Assembly: GCA_003584705.1 (NCBI GenBank)
Contig: AP018536.1
Location: forward strand, 2,108,001 to 2,172,000
Direction of reading: 5' to 3'
DNA length: 64,000 nt
From: Lachnospiraceae bacterium GAM79
Lineage (GTDB): Bacteria; Bacillota; Clostridia; Lachnospirales; Lachnospiraceae
The translations under genes and the position numbers were made by a program. How positions within the stretch are numbered: the first letter of the stretch is position 1; each line of letters begins with the position of its first letter. Below are positions 18,910 through 27,786 of this stretch, piece after piece. The notes below the pieces were generated by a model. It was not told the DNA's origin. It saw only the letters and a list, made by a program, of their open reading frames with translations, and did no database searches.

Positions 18910-20322
18910 TTACTCGCCGATCTTCAGATTCTTCTCCAGACAGATCCGATTGACACATGCCACAATCTCTTCATCCGTAAACACGGTAACACGACCGCCG
19001 GCGTACTCCTCGTCTACCCACTTTTTGATCTCCGCTACCAGTTCGGAAGTCTTCTGTACCTGCTTGTCTCCCTTTAACTTATAATAGGTGTTCAGCCAGT
19101 GTGCGATACCTGCCAGACCGGAGGTGTTGGAAATAGCGCACAATACCGGACGATTCAGGAATTTCTCGGTATCGAAAATGTTGTAGATCTCTTCGTTCTT
19201 AAGCAGACCGTCCGCATGGATACCGGCTCTGGTCACGTTGAAATTCTTGCCGACAAACGGGGTTCTGGGCGGGATCTGATAGCCGATCTCCTTCTCATAG
19301 TACTCTGCCAGCTCCGTGATGACACGGGTATTCATACCGTTCAGATCACCCTTCAACTGTGCATATTCGAATACCATTGCCTCCAGCGGTGTATTACCGG
19401 TACGCTCACCGATACCAAACAGTGAGGTATTTACACCGGAACAGCCGTACAACCATGCTGTGGTGGAATTGGACACCGCCTTGTAAAAGTCATTGTGACC
19501 ATGCCATTCGATCAGCTCATGCGGCACACCTGCATGGGTATGGATTGCGTAAATGATACCCTGTACACTACGGGGAATAACGGCACCGGGATAGTTGACA
19601 CCGTATCCCATGGTATCGCAGGCCCGGACCTTGATGGGGATCTGATACTCCTTCATCAGTTTCATCAGTTCCAGGCAGAACGGAACCACATAACCGTAGA
19701 TATCCGCTCTGGTGATATCCTCCAGATGACATCTGGGGCTGATACCCTCCTCCAGGCAGTCACGGATAACGCTTAAATAGTGATCCATGGCCTGTCTTCT
19801 GGTCATTTTTAATTTCAGGAAAATATGATAATCGGAACAGCTGACCAGAATGCCAGTCTCCTTCATTCCGATCTCTTTTACCAGCTTAAAGTCCTCCTTG
19901 CTGGCACGGATCCAGCTGGTAACTTCGGGGAACTTGTATCCCCTCTCCATACATTTATAAACAGCGTCTCTGTCCTTCTTGCTGTACAGGAAAAATTCAC
20001 TGGCACGGATCATTCCGTTGGGGCCACCCAGTTCATGCAGATAGTCATAGATCTTTACGATCTGCTCTGTGGTATAAGGTGCTCTGGACTGCTGTCCGTC
20101 TCTGAAGGTAGTATCTGTGATCCAGATATCCTTTGGCATGTTATGAGGCACGATACGATCATTAAAAGGTATTTTTGGGATTTCGGAATAAGGGAACATG
20201 TTACGGAACACGTTCGGCTTCTCCACATCATCCAGTATGTACATATGCTCTTCAATCTCCAAAAGGTTGTTCTTCGGATTCATGGAGACCGGACGATTCT
20301 GAAATGCATCACTTTCTCTCAT
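18910..20322 (-). CDS. Citrate (Re)-synthase, isopropylmalate/homocitrate synthase family
   Basis: This protein most resembles the Re-face citrate synthase known from Clostridium kluyveri, which condenses acetyl-CoA with oxaloacetate. It is not homologous to ordinary GltA. It has 470 residues. The DRE-TIM motif TDTTFRDGQQ is at 69-78, the metal-binding WHGHNDFYKAVSNS lies in the middle, and GERTGNTPLEAM follows. The start at 20322 (MRESDAFQNR) follows GAGAGGT by about 7 bases; the longer frame has no ribosome site. The neighbouring icd and GntR regulator support a citrate-to-2-oxoglutarate role rather than leucine or lysine synthesis. The exact acyl acceptor is inferred, since isopropylmalate and homocitrate synthases share the fold. 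Confidence 0.85.
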   Translation of the reverse strand: MRESDAFQNRPVSMNPKNNLLEIEEHMYILDDVEKPNVFRNMFPYSEIPKIPFNDRIVPHNMPKDIWITDTTFRDGQQSRAPYTTEQIVKIYDYLHELGGPNGMIRASEFFLYSKKDRDAVYKCMERGYKFPEVTSWIRASKEDFKLVKEIGMKETGILVSCSDYHIFLKLKMTRRQAMDHYLSVIRDCLEEGISPRCHLEDITRADIYGYVVPFCLELMKLMKEYQIPIKVRACDTMGYGVNYPGAVIPRSVQGIIYAIHTHAGVPHELIEWHGHNDFYKAVSNSTTAWLYGCSGVNTSLFGIGERTGNTPLEAMVFEYAQLKGDLNGMNTRVITELAEYYEKEIGYQIPPRTPFVGKNFNVTRAGIHADGLLKNEEIYNIFDTEKFLNRPVLCAISNTSGLAGIAHWLNTYYKLKGDKQVQKTSELVAEIKKWVDEEYAGGRVTVFTDEEIVACVNRICLEKNLKIGE

Positions 20323-20408
20323 TGGTATACCTCTCTTCCCTGACATTCGATATCTGCAAGATTTTATAATTTTTACTCTGCGCAGTAAAAATACATTTTG
20401 CAGTTCTC

Positions 20409-20442
20409 GTATCATTGTATACAATCATACCATTTGTGTCAA
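20409..20442 (-). promoter_or_regulatory. Re-citrate synthase promoter with 22-bp palindromic operator
   Basis: TTGACA (20442-20437), a 17-base spacer and TACAAT (20419-20414) on the minus strand. The -10 is embedded in ATTGTATACAAT (20414-20425), extended to a 22-bp palindrome at 20409-20430 with one mismatched pair. The spacing and half-sites fit FCD-type GntR operators. The downstream GntR gene is the likely binder. Confidence 0.75.
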
Positions 20443-20511
20443 TATCTTTGGTATTTATTTTATTGACTTATTTTAATCATATTTTTTATTTTTCCCAGTG
20501 ATTTTATCCTT

Positions 20512-21432
20512 TTACTTGTTTTCTAATAATCTCCGTACATTAAGCATGCCGAAGCCCTGCTTGTTCCACGACTCTCCCAGATCGGTAGCTGTAAGGGACA
20601 GCAGACGAACAAATTCTTCATTGGTAATTCCCGGATATTTTTCCATAGCAAGGGCTGCCGCCCCGGATACAATGGGTGTTGCCATGGATGTGCCGCTTTT
20701 TGCTACATAGGGTCTGTAGATTCTGCCGTTCCGGTTCTGCCAGAAAGCATTACAGGACAGAATCCTTGTCCCCGGAGCCACAATATCCGGTTTACGGGTC
20801 ACATCATATCTTCTGCCCCTGCCGGAGTATGTCTCACACCTTCCGGGATCATTTTTACAATATCTTCCGTCATGACAACCCACCGTCAGAACCTTTCTGC
20901 TACTGGCCATCTCCGAAATACTACCGTCCTCCGGACCGGTATTACCTGCAGCGCAGACCACGAGAATATTATGATCCCACAACAATTCCAGAGATTTTCG
21001 CAACATCTGCTCCTTGTAACGTTCCTTCAGGTCTCCGATCCCCACAGAGATATTCAGAACACGGACTCCATACCTGTTTTTCACCCGCAGTACCCATTCC
21101 AGAGCTTCCTGCATGGAATCACAGGAGCCCTCCCCCTGTCTGTCCAGCACTTTTCCCACCACAAGCTTTGCCTCCGGTGCCATTCCGCGAAATCTTCCTC
21201 CGGACAGTTCTCCGCTTCCGCATACAATCCCGCAGACATGTGTCCCGTGTCCATTATCGTCATACGGAAAGGAACGGCCTTCTACAAAGTCGGAAAAAGC
21301 AAGCAGCCGTCCTATCAGATCCGGATGATAAGCAATTCCGGTATCCAGCACAGCAACAGTCACAGACTTCACACGTCCTGCCCCACTATGCAATTGTTCC
21401 GGCACCTGTACCTGTTCCCTTACCCGCTGCAT
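20512..21432 (-). CDS. Subtilisin-family (S8) serine peptidase, likely intracellular
   Basis: This is a serine endopeptidase with an intact triad: Asp30 in VAVLDTGIAYHPDL, His62 in NGHGTHVCGIVCG and Ser249 in KSGTSMATPIVSG. The oxyanion Asn is in VVCAAGNTGPEDG. It has 306 residues, with no signal peptide and only a short N-terminal stretch before the catalytic domain, which fits intracellular subtilisins. The ATG is preceded by AAGGAACAAG. It stands alone between the leucine-rich-protein terminator and the citrate synthase promoter region. The substrate and control are unknown. Confidence 0.93.
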   Translation of the reverse strand: MQRVREQVQVPEQLHSGAGRVKSVTVAVLDTGIAYHPDLIGRLLAFSDFVEGRSFPYDDNGHGTHVCGIVCGSGELSGGRFRGMAPEAKLVVGKVLDRQGEGSCDSMQEALEWVLRVKNRYGVRVLNISVGIGDLKERYKEQMLRKSLELLWDHNILVVCAAGNTGPEDGSISEMASSRKVLTVGCHDGRYCKNDPGRCETYSGRGRRYDVTRKPDIVAPGTRILSCNAFWQNRNGRIYRPYVAKSGTSMATPIVSGAAALAMEKYPGITNEEFVRLLSLTATDLGESWNKQGFGMLNVRRLLENK

Positions 21433-21459
21433 CTTGTTCCTTCCCCGTAAAATAAGACA

Positions 21460-21496
21460 AAACCGGCATAAGACTTATTCTATCTTATGCCGGTTT
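21460..21496 (-). terminator. Intrinsic terminator after the leucine-rich protein genes
   Basis: A perfect 14-bp stem, AAACCGGCATAAGA (21460-21473) with TCTTATGCCGGTTT (21483-21496), followed on the minus strand by TGTCTTATTTT. It closes the sortase-LRR-LRR operon. Confidence 0.88.
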
Positions 21497-21525
21497 CTTA
21501 TCCTGGTGTCGGTAAAATCTGACCC

Positions 21526-22833
21526 TTATTCATTTATAATTTCGATTCCCTCCGGGAATGCGCTGTCACCAATATTGGTGACACTTGCAGGCAGATGCAC
21601 CTTTTTCAGTTCCGTATGGCTGCGGAACACTTCATCAGCGATCACACGAACACCATCCGGTATGGTCACTTCGGGAAGGTCCCCCTTGTAAGCCACCAGA
21701 ATGTCCCCGCTGATCAGGTAATCATCCATGCTGTTTTCTTCAAAATCATCCATCCATCCGGTATGCGTAAATGCCTTGGCTTCCACCCGGGTCACCGTAT
21801 CCGGCAATATCACACTATTCAGATCATCACAGTGATAAAATGATGCATAATCAATAGTGGTCACACCTTCCGGGAACGTCACACTTTCTGCCGAGCTTCT
21901 GGAAAAAGCAAAGCGTCCGATCTCCGTGGTTCCTTCTGGTATACTCACTGCTCCTACCGACTGGTTCCTGTAATATTTCCATTCCGGAATTTTGCCATCT
22001 TCCGTTTCCGCCGTAATATCCTGTGATTCCCCACTGGTCTCTTGTCCGGTTTCCGGTTCTGTATAACCCTGTTGTACTGTTTCTTCCTCGGGCAGCATCA
22101 TTACCATCGCATGATTTCCTACGACAAAGGTACTGCCAATCACATTTCCGGGCACCGGTGTCGGTGCAGGAGTCGGCGTTTCAGTGGGGGCAGGCTCTGT
22201 TGTTGCCTGTGAATCCGAAGTTCCGTCTGCCGCCGGTGTCGCCATCGGCGCTGCCGTTACCAGAGGACTCTGACTTTTCTGCTCTGCCAGCTTCTGTGCA
22301 AACTTTGCAGCCACGCTGCCTTCGTCCGCATGAATCGTTACGTTATCACAATTTAAGAATGCATCGTCTGCAATGCTTGTCACCGTGTCCGGAATATAAA
22401 TATCCGTAAGGTTCGTACATCCGGCAAATGCCTGTGCATCAATACTCTGTACATTCTCAGGGATCGTGATCTGTTTCAGTCCGGTGCATCCTGAAAAAGC
22501 ATATTCATCCACTGCGGTAAGACCTTTGCCAAGTACAACCTCTTCCAGATTATCACAGCCCCAGAAAACATAGGCATCCATGCGTTTCACCGACTTAGGA
22601 ACCACAACAAGCTGTACCTTCTGGTTATTTTCAAAAGCACTCTCACCCACGACCTCCACCGTATCCGGGATCGTGACACGCTCATCAGTGCCTCTGTATT
22701 TTGTCAATGTACTGCCTTCGATCAGAAAATCGGAGGCAGACGCTGCCGCATCTGCCTCCGACACAGGAAGATGTGTCAGGATCAATGCGGTAGCTATCAA
22801 TGCCAATGCAACTACCAACTTTTTATGATTCAT
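21526..22833 (-). CDS. Secreted BspA-type leucine-rich repeat protein
   Basis: This exported protein has 435 residues with the start at 22833, where a ribosome site of the AAAGGA type has normal spacing; an ATG 12 bases upstream abuts the site. A signal peptide covers about residues 1-29 (hydrophobic core VVALALIATALILTHL, cleavage near ADAAAS). Two blocks of LRR_5/BspA repeats (the IPDTVTSIADDAFLNC type) at about 35-170 and 285-430 flank a Pro/Thr-rich spacer (TEPAPTETPTPAPTP). No sortase motif or transmembrane tail is seen, so it may be released or held non-covalently. It lies 24 bases after the giant LRR gene and ends the operon. Such repeats usually mediate binding to hosts or other cells; the partner is unknown. 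Confidence 0.88.
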   Translation of the reverse strand: MNHKKLVVALALIATALILTHLPVSEADAAASASDFLIEGSTLTKYRGTDERVTIPDTVEVVGESAFENNQKVQLVVVPKSVKRMDAYVFWGCDNLEEVVLGKGLTAVDEYAFSGCTGLKQITIPENVQSIDAQAFAGCTNLTDIYIPDTVTSIADDAFLNCDNVTIHADEGSVAAKFAQKLAEQKSQSPLVTAAPMATPAADGTSDSQATTEPAPTETPTPAPTPVPGNVIGSTFVVGNHAMVMMLPEEETVQQGYTEPETGQETSGESQDITAETEDGKIPEWKYYRNQSVGAVSIPEGTTEIGRFAFSRSSAESVTFPEGVTTIDYASFYHCDDLNSVILPDTVTRVEAKAFTHTGWMDDFEENSMDDYLISGDILVAYKGDLPEVTIPDGVRVIADEVFRSHTELKKVHLPASVTNIGDSAFPEGIEIINE

Positions 22834-22857
22834 AAACCTTCCCATCCTTTATTTTCA

Positions 22858-25800
22858 CTAGGCTCTTGCCTTGCGCAGAGTCTTCTTATCCTTCTTCATG
22901 AAGAATACTATGGACAGACATGCAAGACCCAGAGACAGGAACCACTTCGGATGAATGGCATCTCCGGTCTTAGGAGTGCTGTCTGCGATTGTTCCGGCTG
23001 TCAGGTTGTTCGTATCCACATAGATCACATACGGTGAGAAATGCTCCGCCGTAAAGGTAATGCAGGATACTCCGGAAATCGTGGAGAACTTCGGTGTCAG
23101 CTTGTCCAGCTTACTGTTAACAACTCCTGCCACCTTGTTGTTACCTGCATAGGTGATCAGAGAATCCGGGATCGGCAGGGTAATGCTGATGGACAAACCT
23201 GTAGTATCCGTGATCTTGTTATTGCCGGTGGAATCATAGAGACTGATATCCATCGGGAAATACTTGATGGCACTAATATCGTTGCCATACTCTGCCATCA
23301 GCGCCTTTACTACTTCCTCGGAAGCAGATGCGCTCTCAGTGATCTTGATCACAAAGTTATCGGAAGATCCGTTTACCGTAGCAGATACCACGCCGGTATT
23401 GGACAGACCGTTCTTGTCAATGACAACGGTGGTTCTGCCGCCGGAGACATTTCCTGTTGTAGTACTGTTCGGTCTTCTGTTGGAATTGGAATTCGTGGAA
23501 TTACCGCTTCCTGTAGATTTATTTGTTTTATTACCTGAACCGGATTTTGCAGTATAATTTGCAGTTACCGTTACATTAGCTTCCGGCATAGTGATGACCG
23601 TTGCAGACAATACCTTGCTGGCAATCTTCGTATTGGCCGGATCTATTGACCAACTACTGAACTGTTGGTTCGCCGCAGGGTCATTTGCCACGATGATCGG
23701 CTGGGAACCTGCCACATAACTTCCTGATCCGGAACCGTTTTTAACCGTCAGAGTATACATCTTGGCAGTAGTTCCGTTGTTATTATTGCCTCCCGGACTG
23801 GTGCTTGCTCCGGGACTGGTGCTTGCTCCGGGGCTGGTGCTGGTACCCGGACTGGCCGTTCCTCCATTATTAGAGCCGCTTGCCTCATATACTGCATAGA
23901 AATCTGTATTTTCTGTGATAGCTGTAGCAATATCCGGCAGCCATTCCTTGAAGGTGTAACCACTGACCGTAGGGGTCTGGATACTGGGTGCAACCGTTCC
24001 CTTCTTGATCGTTGTCTGATAGAACACTTCCTTAGTCACACTGTTGATATATCTGACTACAATATCATCTTCACTCAGCGCTTTATATTGTGCCATGGTG
24101 GTAAAAGACTCTGTAATATTGGTCAGCGGTCTGTCCCATCCGATGAAGATATAACCGTCTCTCACAAGATTAGATGTATTGGGCAGATCCGCATCTGCGA
24201 TGCTGCCGCCAGAGGATACCTTGATCTCCTTAATTACCGTACCATCCCAATCCTGGAAGGTTACGGTCAGCTTGTTGGCATCTGGATCTTCCTTGCTATA
24301 CATAGCTGTAATTGTAACATCTGCTGTGATTTCACTGGGATCCGGATCCCAATACTGGAACACCTCTCCACTCTTACCTGCCGGAGTTGGAGGCGTTGCA
24401 GCTTCACCGCCCTTAACTCTCTGCTCTGCATCAGGTACCAGAGCATAGCTGCCTAATTCTTCATTCCAGTCTCTGAAGTTAACGGTAAAATACTCTACCA
24501 ATGGAGTAGTATCTACTGTAAAACCCTTTAACTTTGCGTAATTATACAAGTAACTGTTTTCCGGACTGCAGATCACCACATCCTTTGGATCCGGATTTGC
24601 CTTGAGCAGATCATCAAATGCATGCTGGCCGATAAGGTTCAGATACTGACTCGCCTCCAACCGCTCCATACCACTGTTCTTGAACGCATAATCTTCAATA
24701 GTGGTACAGGTAGTGGGCAGCTTAATCGTACGCATTTCCGCTGTATCTGCAAAGGCATATTCAGGCACCGTTGTAATCTTACTTTCCGTAAGATCGATTT
24801 CTCTCAGGGCATCACATCCCTGGAATGCTCTGGGTGCAATGGAAGTAACTCCTGCCAGTTCAGAAGGCTTTACATATTTACTGGTTCTGCCTTCCAGGCA
24901 CTCAATAATCCTTGCCTTGGCACCACCGCTCATTCCATAAATAATGGACTCATCACAGCTGAAATAGTCATTTCCCAGGAATGCCACATTGCTCAGCTGA
25001 TTGCATCCGGTAAACGGAATCAGTCCCAGACTGTTGATCGTTCCGGACAATGTCACATCATTCAGGGCAGGACAATCCTTAAAGACGTAGTCCCCGATGG
25101 AACTCATATTTCCGGTGATATTGACTGTTTCCAATGCTGCACAGCCTTCAAAAGCATTTGCTGCAATGGATGCCGTATTACCAAGTATATTAACTGCCTT
25201 CAGATGTTGGGCAGCATCCGTACCATCCTCGCTTCTGAAGTCGTTTGCTTCAATGGTGTCCAGACCATATATGGTAACGGTCTTATCTTCCTTAAGGCTG
25301 GCTGCAGCTACATCCGCATTCTCTTTCTCAACGAACAGTCCGTCTTTAATTGCCTGAATACCCTCAGGTATTACAACATTCAGTGCAGAGTCGATAAACT
25401 GCTTCTGGTCTTCTGTCAGAGTCTGGTTGTGCGTATATTTATCCAATGCTGTCCCTGCAGCTTTTCTCTGAGCATCTGTCAGATAAGGATAGTTTGTTTC
25501 ATTTGTATATCCGCTCAGCTGCGAGAAAGCAGGGAAATCAATCAGTTCACTGACACCCTTTTCCTCATTGTACTGTACCACCAGATTGGTCGGCCAACCA
25601 CTGCAATATCTGACATAAGTCTTCAGCTGACTGCCGTTATTATATCTTCCATCCTCACTCATGGCATACAGGTAAGGAGTGGAGGTCGGCGAAACCTCTC
25701 CTACAAAGGTAAGTTTTACACTGGGTGAATTGTCACTGTCATTTTTCACACCGGTACAGCTTCCTCTATGAGCCGCACCTGTATAATCCTGTGTCTTAAA

Positions 25801-27783
25801 AGCATCTGTTCCTATTGCAACAGAACTGTTATTGAAGATCACTGTTGCCAGATTATGACAACCCTTAAACGCATTGGCTCCTACAGATACAACACTGGCG
25901 GGTAAGGATACCATGGTCAGATTACAGTTGTTGGCAAAAATGTTGGCTCCAATATTATAAATATGGTAAGGTCCGATAGGATCCGGAATCTCCAGTGTCG
26001 ATACATTTTCTCCTACCGTACTGGATATCAATTCATTGTTGGAATTTACCACATAAGTAGATCTACCTGTCTTCCCGGTCACATTAGGATCCTGAACCGT
26101 AAGTTCATATTTGTCCAGTTTCTCATATTGTGTAGTCTCGGAATTATAGTCAATATAACTAAATGCAAAACAGTTCTCTCTGGTAAAGCTATGGATTGTG
26201 GAATCGTCTCTTCCCTCGAAGTAGAAAGTTCCGTTTACCGGATCACCTGACAGCATTTCCTTAAAGCAGTCAAAGCAATAAACATCCCCGTCTTCCTTCT
26301 CCGTAAATGTCATTTTCTTGCTGCGGGCAGTGATATATCTTAAGTTCTTGCATCCCTTGACCAGGGAAATATCCACTGCTTCATTGTAGTTTGCCGGGAA
26401 GGTCAGAGAAGAAAGGGTCTCACAGTTTTCAAACACATTCCAACCCAGTTCTGTCAGATTGCTTCTGTCATTGGCATCGCCATAATTACACATTACAAAG
26501 TCGCTTAAGAAACGGCACTCCGCAAAAGCATAGTCTCCGACATAGCTGACATTGATGGGCAAAGTAAACTTCGTCAGGTTCGTACAACTGTAAAAAGCAT
26601 GATCTCCAATCTGTCCCAGACTACATAAATCAGGGATTGCAACATCTCTTAAGCTTCCGCAACCGGCGAAAGCATAGTTACCGATTACTTTGATACCATT
26701 ACCGAAAGAAATGGAATCCAGACCGGTACATTCATAAAAAGCACAGTTACCGATACCGATCAGATCTTCTCCAATGATCAGAGTTCCGATGTTACCTGCC
26801 TGAGCAAAAATACCCTTGGATGCGTTAGCCTCGGTGATATAACCGCCACCGGAAGGAATACTCCATTTATATGTATTGGAATCCGGATCCAGTGTAGAAT
26901 CCAGATACTGGTTACCGATATATCTTACCTTACCATCCTTAATCCACTGATGATCACTGTCCAGTGCATTGGCATAGTTCGCATAAGTTGCCGGATCACC
27001 GCTCTCATCCTCAGCATTAAATACAGTTTTGCCGGTAGCGCCTTCTTTATAATAGAAGAACTGTGTCAGAACATCCATGTTTTTCCATGCATTATCTGTT
27101 GCATAGCAGGGCTTGATCTCACCGGTATAATAGGTTTCTTCCACCTGTACATATAACAGTTTGCCTGTAATAGGGTCTTTTGCCTGAGTGACTCCATCAT
27201 CCCCCAGAATTGGCTGCGACGTATCGTCTACCATTCTGATATGTGGCGTAACTGCTTCATAATACAGAGGATTTCCCAATCTGTTGGCAGCCACGTAACC
27301 GTTACCGGTACCCAGGTTACCGGTAGGCTGTATGTAAGCATTAACCGTGTTCGGAATGGTCAATGTATTATTGGGCAAGGTATTGTCCTTGTTATATCCT
27401 AACAGGATTGCAGACCAGTCACCTCCGTTCTGGATATAAGCGAACTGGTAGTTACTGCCGTCCGTTTCGTTGGTACCGGTCGTATAAATAGTCGTTCCTT
27501 CCGCAACCTCCGGGATCAGATTATCCATTGTGGGTATATTGCTTCCCGTCAGCAGATCACTCTGCTTTTCTGGAGCATTTCTGCGAATGGATACCTTATA
27601 TTTTGCGCCGGTATGCGTATCCACATGTGAATGCGCAGCCTGCGCCACAGCATCTTCCTCCGCACGCAGCCCCTCTGTAGGAATTGCCGCTACTACGATC
27701 GCCGAGACCAAGAACAATGTTCCCAGGGTTTTCCTTACTGTCCTTTTTAATCTTCTGTTAGTCTTCTTTTTACCCTTAGTCAT
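22858..27783 (-). CDS. Giant cell-wall leucine-rich repeat adhesin with InlB repeats and sortase signal
   Basis: This is a 1641-residue surface protein. A signal peptide spans about 1-41 (positively charged start, cut near GLRAEE). Repeats of BspA/LRR_5 type fill about 320-1080. Three InlB-B/Flg_new-type repeats follow at about 1096-1304 (ending in phrases such as FQYWDPDPSEITADV and FKEWLPDIATAITE). A SPGTSTSPGAST low-complexity hinge lies near 1305-1330, a further repeat domain to about 1410, then a Ser/Asn-rich linker. The C-terminus has TPKTGD near 1600, a hydrophobic helix and a KKDKKTLRKARA tail, which together form a cell-wall sorting signal. TPKTG fits class B sortases of Clostridia, and such a gene ends 3 bases upstream. 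The ligand is unknown. Confidence 0.93.
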   Translation of the reverse strand: MTKGKKKTNRRLKRTVRKTLGTLFLVSAIVVAAIPTEGLRAEEDAVAQAAHSHVDTHTGAKYKVSIRRNAPEKQSDLLTGSNIPTMDNLIPEVAEGTTIYTTGTNETDGSNYQFAYIQNGGDWSAILLGYNKDNTLPNNTLTIPNTVNAYIQPTGNLGTGNGYVAANRLGNPLYYEAVTPHIRMVDDTSQPILGDDGVTQAKDPITGKLLYVQVEETYYTGEIKPCYATDNAWKNMDVLTQFFYYKEGATGKTVFNAEDESGDPATYANYANALDSDHQWIKDGKVRYIGNQYLDSTLDPDSNTYKWSIPSGGGYITEANASKGIFAQAGNIGTLIIGEDLIGIGNCAFYECTGLDSISFGNGIKVIGNYAFAGCGSLRDVAIPDLCSLGQIGDHAFYSCTNLTKFTLPINVSYVGDYAFAECRFLSDFVMCNYGDANDRSNLTELGWNVFENCETLSSLTFPANYNEAVDISLVKGCKNLRYITARSKKMTFTEKEDGDVYCFDCFKEMLSGDPVNGTFYFEGRDDSTIHSFTRENCFAFSYIDYNSETTQYEKLDKYELTVQDPNVTGKTGRSTYVVNSNNELISSTVGENVSTLEIPDPIGPYHIYNIGANIFANNCNLTMVSLPASVVSVGANAFKGCHNLATVIFNNSSVAIGTDAFKTQDYTGAAHRGSCTGVKNDSDNSPSVKLTFVGEVSPTSTPYLYAMSEDGRYNNGSQLKTYVRYCSGWPTNLVVQYNEEKGVSELIDFPAFSQLSGYTNETNYPYLTDAQRKAAGTALDKYTHNQTLTEDQKQFIDSALNVVIPEGIQAIKDGLFVEKENADVAAASLKEDKTVTIYGLDTIEANDFRSEDGTDAAQHLKAVNILGNTASIAANAFEGCAALETVNITGNMSSIGDYVFKDCPALNDVTLSGTINSLGLIPFTGCNQLSNVAFLGNDYFSCDESIIYGMSGGAKARIIECLEGRTSKYVKPSELAGVTSIAPRAFQGCDALREIDLTESKITTVPEYAFADTAEMRTIKLPTTCTTIEDYAFKNSGMERLEASQYLNLIGQHAFDDLLKANPDPKDVVICSPENSYLYNYAKLKGFTVDTTPLVEYFTVNFRDWNEELGSYALVPDAEQRVKGGEAATPPTPAGKSGEVFQYWDPDPSEITADVTITAMYSKEDPDANKLTVTFQDWDGTVIKEIKVSSGGSIADADLPNTSNLVRDGYIFIGWDRPLTNITESFTTMAQYKALSEDDIVVRYINSVTKEVFYQTTIKKGTVAPSIQTPTVSGYTFKEWLPDIATAITENTDFYAVYEASGSNNGGTASPGTSTSPGASTSPGASTSPGGNNNNGTTAKMYTLTVKNGSGSGSYVAGSQPIIVANDPAANQQFSSWSIDPANTKIASKVLSATVITMPEANVTVTANYTAKSGSGNKTNKSTGSGNSTNSNSNRRPNSTTTGNVSGGRTTVVIDKNGLSNTGVVSATVNGSSDNFVIKITESASASEEVVKALMAEYGNDISAIKYFPMDISLYDSTGNNKITDTTGLSISITLPIPDSLITYAGNNKVAGVVNSKLDKLTPKFSTISGVSCITFTAEHFSPYVIYVDTNNLTAGTIADSTPKTGDAIHPKWFLSLGLACLSIVFFMKKDKKTLRKARA

Positions 27784-27786
27784 CCT

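Noticed and set aside
24622..25728. Plus-strand open frame of 368 codons inside the giant leucine-rich gene
   Set aside because: It is antisense to a well-supported gene with repeats, has no ribosome site, and its composition follows the opposite strand's codon pattern.
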